From NCBI RefSeq assembly GCF_000739085.1, contig NZ_CP009110.1:3286001-3350000 (forward strand): a stretch of DNA of 64,000 nt, in the 5' to 3' direction. Source of the DNA: Amycolatopsis methanolica 239 (GTDB lineage Bacteria > Actinomycetota > Actinomycetes > Mycobacteriales > Pseudonocardiaceae). Positions 60,735-64,000 of the stretch are shown here, piece after piece (position 1 is the first letter of the stretch; every line of letters begins with the position of its first letter). The translations under genes were made by a program, and so were the position numbers. The notes under the pieces are model-generated. The model was not told where the DNA came from, made no database searches, and worked only from the letters and a program-made list of their open reading frames with translations.

Positions 60735-62357
60735 ATGGCGCATGTCATCACCCAGGCGTGCTGCAACGACGCGAGCTGCGTCGCGGTGTGCCCGGTCAAC
60801 TGTATCCACCCGACCCCTGACGAACCGGGTTACGCGCGCGCAGAGATGCTGCACATCGACCCGGAGACGTGCATCGACTGCGGCGCGTGCGTCGATCCGT
60901 GCCCGGTGGACGCGATCGTGCCGGACTACGACCTGACCGACGCGAACATCCGGTTCTCCGAGATCAACGCGGCCTACTACGCCGACCCCGCCCGGCGGTG
61001 CTACCCGCCGGAACCATCCGCAGTGCCCAAGCCGCAGATCGAAGTCGCGGAGCCGGGACCGTTGCGGGTGGCGATCGTCGGTTCCGGGCCGGCGGCCTGC
61101 TACGCGGCGGAGGAGCTGCTGACCCGGCGCGGCCTCGATGTCGAGGTGCACCTGTTCGAGCGGCTGCCGACACCGTGGGGCCTGGTCCGGTTCGGCGTCG
61201 CGCCCGACCACCAGACCACAAAGGCGGTGACGAAGCTCTTCGCCCGCACCGCCGCTCGCGCAGGTCTGCGGTTCCACCTCAACGTCGAGGTCGGCACGCA
61301 CCTGTCACACGAGGAGCTGCTGGCCCACCACCACGCCGTGGTGTACGCGGTCGGTGCCCCGCGGTCCCGGTCCCTGGGGGTCCCGGGGGAAGAGCTTCCC
61401 GGCAGCTGTTCCGCGACCGACTTCGTCGCCTGGTACAACGGTCACCCGGACTTCGCCGGCGCGACGTTCGACTTCTCCGGCGAGCGGGCCGTGATCATCG
61501 GCAACGGCAACGTCGCTCTCGACGTGGCGCGGGTGCTCGCCGCCGACGTCGACGAGCTGGCCCGCACCGACATCGCCGACCACGCACTGGAGGCGCTGGC
61601 GCAGAGCAAGATCCGCGAGGTCGTCGTGCTGGGCCGGCGCGGGCCCGCCCAAGCGGCCTACACGGTGGCCGAGCTGCTCGGCCTGTCCTCGTTCGAGGTC
61701 GCCGTGCAGGACGACGTGTGCGACGACGCCGCGTTGAAGGTGGCCATCGCGCGGGAGCTGGCCGCGCGTCCGCCGTCCGGTCGCGCGCGCCGGATCGTGC
61801 TGCGCTACCTGGCCTCGCCGGTGGAGATCCTCGGCGGCTCGCGGGTGTCCGGGCTGCGGATCGTTCGCAACGACCTGGTCGACGGCAGGGCGGTGTCCTC
61901 CGGTGTCACCGAGGAACTGCCGTGTGGCCTCGTCCTCCGCTCCATCGGCTACCGCGGTGTCCCGGTGGCCGGGGTGCCGTTCGACGCCGAGCGAGGCGTG
62001 CTGCCCAACACCGGCGGCCGCGTGGTGGATCCGGAGACCGGCACGCCCCTGCCGGGTGTCTACGCGGCGGGCTGGGCCAAGCGCGGTCCCTCCGGAGTCA
62101 TCGGCACCAACAAGAAGTGCGCCGCCGACACGATCGCCGCCCTGCTGACCGACTACGCCGGGAGGCGGTTGAGGCCACCCGCCGCTGGCGCGGACGAACT
62201 GGCCGCCCTGATCAGTCGCAGGCAGCCGATGGCGCTGGACTACACCGCCTGGAAGGCGATCGACGCCCACGAACGCGCGACCGGCCGCGAGCGCGGGCGA
62301 CCGCGGGTGAAGGTGGTGGAGGTACAGGAGATGCTGGACATCGCGAAGCGCGGGTAG
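60735..62357 (+). CDS. fprB: Ferredoxin-NADP reductase with N-terminal ferredoxin domain
   Basis: 540 residues. It matches mycobacterial FprB closely from memory: VITQACCNDASCVAVCPVNCIHPTP, then CIDCGACVDPCPVDAI (about 43-58), followed by FAD/NADPH domains (VGSGPAACYAAEEL, GLVRFGVAPDHQTTK, IIGNGNVALDVARVLA, GWAKRGPSGVIGTNKKC). It transfers electrons between NADPH and ferredoxins and could reduce the ferredoxin for the P450 at 39003. GAGGAGAA precedes the ATG, 18 bases after the CoA-transferase. Confidence 0.93.
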   Translation: MAHVITQACCNDASCVAVCPVNCIHPTPDEPGYARAEMLHIDPETCIDCGACVDPCPVDAIVPDYDLTDANIRFSEINAAYYADPARRCYPPEPSAVPKPQIEVAEPGPLRVAIVGSGPAACYAAEELLTRRGLDVEVHLFERLPTPWGLVRFGVAPDHQTTKAVTKLFARTAARAGLRFHLNVEVGTHLSHEELLAHHHAVVYAVGAPRSRSLGVPGEELPGSCSATDFVAWYNGHPDFAGATFDFSGERAVIIGNGNVALDVARVLAADVDELARTDIADHALEALAQSKIREVVVLGRRGPAQAAYTVAELLGLSSFEVAVQDDVCDDAALKVAIARELAARPPSGRARRIVLRYLASPVEILGGSRVSGLRIVRNDLVDGRAVSSGVTEELPCGLVLRSIGYRGVPVAGVPFDAERGVLPNTGGRVVDPETGTPLPGVYAAGWAKRGPSGVIGTNKKCAADTIAALLTDYAGRRLRPPAAGADELAALISRRQPMALDYTAWKAIDAHERATGRERGRPRVKVVEVQEMLDIAKRG

Positions 62358-62450
62358 CCGGGACGCGGCTCGCGCGGGCTGGTGTCTGGCGCGGCGGGGT
62401 GCGCCAGGTGCGGGTGGCCGGGAGGCGGCTGCGCGCGGGCTGGTGTCTGG
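62350..62450. repeat. Two-copy imperfect direct repeat
   Basis: About 40 bases at 62350-62389 recur at 62410-62450 with few differences; the units end in GCGCGGGCTGGTGTCTGG. The first copy includes the last codons and stop of the FprB gene. It lies in the 122-base gap between two convergent genes, where no clear hairpin terminator was found. Confidence 0.7.
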
Positions 62451-62479
62451 TGGGGTGTGGCCGGCCGCGCCCGCGCGTC

Positions 62480-63244
62480 CTACTTCCCGGTGAAGCGCGG
62501 CTTCCGCTTGCCCAGGAACGCGTCCGTGCCCTCGGCGAAGTCGTCGGTCCCGAACAGGAACACCTGCCCCTCCCGCTCGGCCTCCAGTGCCGTCTCGAGG
62601 CCGGCGAGAGCGGTCCGGTTGAAGGCGTGCTTGGTCCGCGCGAATGCGTGCGTCGGGCCTGACGCCACCCGCGTGACGAGCCGGCCGGCTTCGTCCGGGA
62701 ACTCCGCGTCCGGCACCGCGGCCGTGATCAGGCCCCACTCTTCGGCGGTGCGGGCCGGAATCCGCTCGCCGAGCATCGCCATCCGGGTGGCCCGTGCCCG
62801 GCCGGCGGCGGCCGGGATCACAGCGGTGGCGCCGGCGTCGGGCATCAGGCCGACCCCGGCGAAGGCCAGCAGGAAGTACGCGGACTCCGCGGCGACGGTC
62901 AAGTCCGTGGCCAGGGCGATCGAGCACCCCGCGCCGGCCGCGAGCCCGTTCACCACCGCGATCACCGGTGCCGGCGTCGCGCGGATCGCCCGGATCAACC
63001 GGTTCGCGCAGTCGATCGTCTCGGTTCCCAGCGCTTGTCCGGGGTTGACCGCCGTCAGATCCGCGCCCGAGCTGAACGCCCGTCCCGCGCCGGTCAGCAC
63101 GATCGCGCGCACACCGGGATCCGCGGCCTCGATGGCTTCCGACGCGTCGCTCAGCATCTGGGAGGTCAGTGCGTTCAGCGCCTCCGGGCGGTTCCACGTG
63201 ACGCGCAGAACGGCGTCTTCGCGCTCGATCAGCACCGCTGCCAT
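62480..63244 (-). CDS. Enoyl-CoA hydratase/isomerase family protein (PaaG-like site)
   Basis: 254 residues. Crotonase fold with FSSGADLTAV and AAGAGCSIALATDLTVA. The hydratase glutamates are replaced (Ser in AGCSIA; LAFAGVGLMPDAGA in the second loop). The GLMPDAG motif with its Asp is like that of PaaG-type enoyl-CoA isomerases, so double-bond isomerisation is more likely than hydration. The ATG at 63244 lies one base after the stop of the upstream acyl-CoA dehydrogenase; the two form an operon entering from the right edge. Confidence 0.88.
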   Translation of the reverse strand: MAAVLIEREDAVLRVTWNRPEALNALTSQMLSDASEAIEAADPGVRAIVLTGAGRAFSSGADLTAVNPGQALGTETIDCANRLIRAIRATPAPVIAVVNGLAAGAGCSIALATDLTVAAESAYFLLAFAGVGLMPDAGATAVIPAAAGRARATRMAMLGERIPARTAEEWGLITAAVPDAEFPDEAGRLVTRVASGPTHAFARTKHAFNRTALAGLETALEAEREGQVFLFGTDDFAEGTDAFLGKRKPRFTGK

Positions 63245-63245
63245 G

Positions 63246-64000
63246 TCAGGCCTCCTGACGGGCGAGGTCGCGGCCGATGATCTCTTTCATGATCTCGGTC
63301 GTGCCGCCGTAGATCGTCTGGATCCGCGAGTCGAGATAGGCACGCGCGACCGGGTACTCCACCATGTAGCCGTAGCCGCCGTGCAACTGCAGGCAGCGGT
63401 CGATCACACGTTTCTGCAGCTCGGTGGCCCACCACTTGGCCTTGGCCGCGTCCACCGCGGTGAGGTCGCCCGCGTTGAGCGCGAGCACCGCGGCGTCGTG
63501 GTAGGCCCGCGTGACGTCCAGTTCGGTGCTCATCTCGGCCAGTTGGAAGCGGGTGTTCTGGAAGTCCCCGATCGGCTGCCCGAACGCCCGCCGCTGGAAG
63601 CAGTACCGCCTGGTCTCGGCGAACACGGCCGCCGCACTGGCGAGCGCGCCGGTCGCGATCGACAACCGCTCCAGCGGCAGCCGCTCCATCAGGTGCGCGA
63701 ACCCGCGTCCCTCCGTGCCCAGCAGGTTCGACGCCGGCACCCGGACGTTGTCGAAGTACAGCTCGGCCGTGTCCTGTGCGTGCAGTCCGATCTTGTCGAG
63801 CTTGCGGCCGCGGGTGAAGCCCGGCGTGCCGGTCTCGACGACGATGAGGCTGAACCCGCGGGAGCCCGCCCCGGGATCGGTGCGGGCGACGACGATGACG
63901 AAGTCGGCGTTGATCCCGCTGGTGATGAACGTCTTCTGCCCGTTGATCACCCACTCCTCCCCGTCGCGTACGGCGGTGGTGCGCACGCCCTGCAGGTCGC
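63246..64000 (-). CDS. Acyl-CoA dehydrogenase, 5' end cut by window edge
   Basis: About 250 C-terminal residues are visible; the frame is open to base 64000. INGQKTFITSGINADFVIVVAR, DKIGLHAQDTAELYFDNVRVP, RRAFGQPIGDFQNTRFQLAEM, LQLHGGYGYMVEYPVARAYLD and IYGGTTEIMKEIIGRDL cover the beta and C-terminal helical domains of a self-sufficient acyl-CoA dehydrogenase. Unlike the two heteromeric pairs, it contains the RRAFGQPIxxFQ motif and the full C-terminus in one chain. It introduces a 2,3-double bond that the adjacent crotonase could process. Confidence 0.93.
   Translation of the reverse strand, partial: DLQGVRTTAVRDGEEWVINGQKTFITSGINADFVIVVARTDPGAGSRGFSLIVVETGTPGFTRGRKLDKIGLHAQDTAELYFDNVRVPASNLLGTEGRGFAHLMERLPLERLSIATGALASAAAVFAETRRYCFQRRAFGQPIGDFQNTRFQLAEMSTELDVTRAYHDAAVLALNAGDLTAVDAAKAKWWATELQKRVIDRCLQLHGGYGYMVEYPVARAYLDSRIQTIYGGTTEIMKEIIGRDLARQEA

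Noticed and set aside
61305-63197. 630-residue minus-strand frame covering the crotonase and the end of fprB
   Set aside because: The real minus-strand gene (62480-63244) is in another frame with conserved crotonase motifs.

Overview
The window is very GC-rich and densely packed with genes, most of them starting on ATGA or GTGA overlaps with the gene before. It encodes a complete actinobacterial Mce importer, an FprB-type ferredoxin-NADP reductase, mycofactocin-type dehydrogenases and many FadD/FadE/P450 proteins. This points to a mycolata-related actinomycete, most likely a Pseudonocardiaceae such as Amycolatopsis (inference; there is no rRNA or marker gene here). No rRNA, tRNA, CRISPR array, insertion sequence or phage gene was seen. 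No gap between genes exceeds about 200 bases.

Layout. (1) 1-940, minus: a ferredoxin reductase running off the left edge, divergent from (2) 1095-18663, plus: a 14-gene catabolic operon (two aldehyde dehydrogenases, two SDRs, P450, enoyl-CoA hydratase, thiolase-like protein, two AMP ligases, a paired acyl-CoA dehydrogenase, a DUF35 / Ltp2-like pair, a tandem-fused family III CoA-transferase and a small conserved unknown). (3) 18674-22379: an SDR divergent from a crotonase plus a second acyl-CoA dehydrogenase pair. (4) 22412-27605: a GntR regulator, a P450 divergent from an FprB-like reductase, and a secreted seven-repeat beta-propeller protein. (5) 27751-31816: a thiolase divergent from a nitronate monooxygenase, an HSD10-like dehydrogenase and a frameshifted quinone oxidoreductase. 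(6) 31877-37108: a TetR regulator divergent from aldehyde dehydrogenase, ferredoxin reductase, Rieske oxygenase and a tandem GNAT. (7) 37265-43900: aldehyde dehydrogenase, ferredoxin, P450, SCP2 carrier, NDMA-type alcohol dehydrogenase, AMP ligase and an ECF sigma factor. (8) 44054-62357: two YrbE permeases, the ATPase, six Mce proteins, an RND/MMPL protein, a SurA-like prolyl isomerase, small membrane proteins, a second fused CoA-transferase and a second FprB. (9) 62480-64000, minus: a crotonase and a truncated acyl-CoA dehydrogenase.

How it works together (inference). The set looks like one locus for importing and degrading a hydrophobic, probably isoprenoid, steroid-like or alicyclic compound. 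The Mce/RND system imports it. P450s and a Rieske oxygenase hydroxylate it. Mycofactocin-linked and ordinary dehydrogenases oxidise alcohols to aldehydes and acids. FadD ligases or CoA-transferases activate the acids, and heteromeric FadE pairs, crotonases, thiolases and an Ltp2-type aldolase candidate shorten them. Several enzyme types occur twice, once in each half, which suggests parallel or duplicated pathways. The substrate cannot be read from the sequence.

Regulation. A 15-base imperfect palindrome (consensus near CCTAATnnCnnTAGG) occurs at four places: in front of the TetR gene, in front of the operon divergent from it, at the promoter of the P450/ADH operon and at the promoter of the mce operon. 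It overlaps or abuts recognisable -10 elements. This suggests one TetR repressor controls both import and oxidation. A second AT-rich motif around TAAAGATTA recurs at promoters near the GntR gene.
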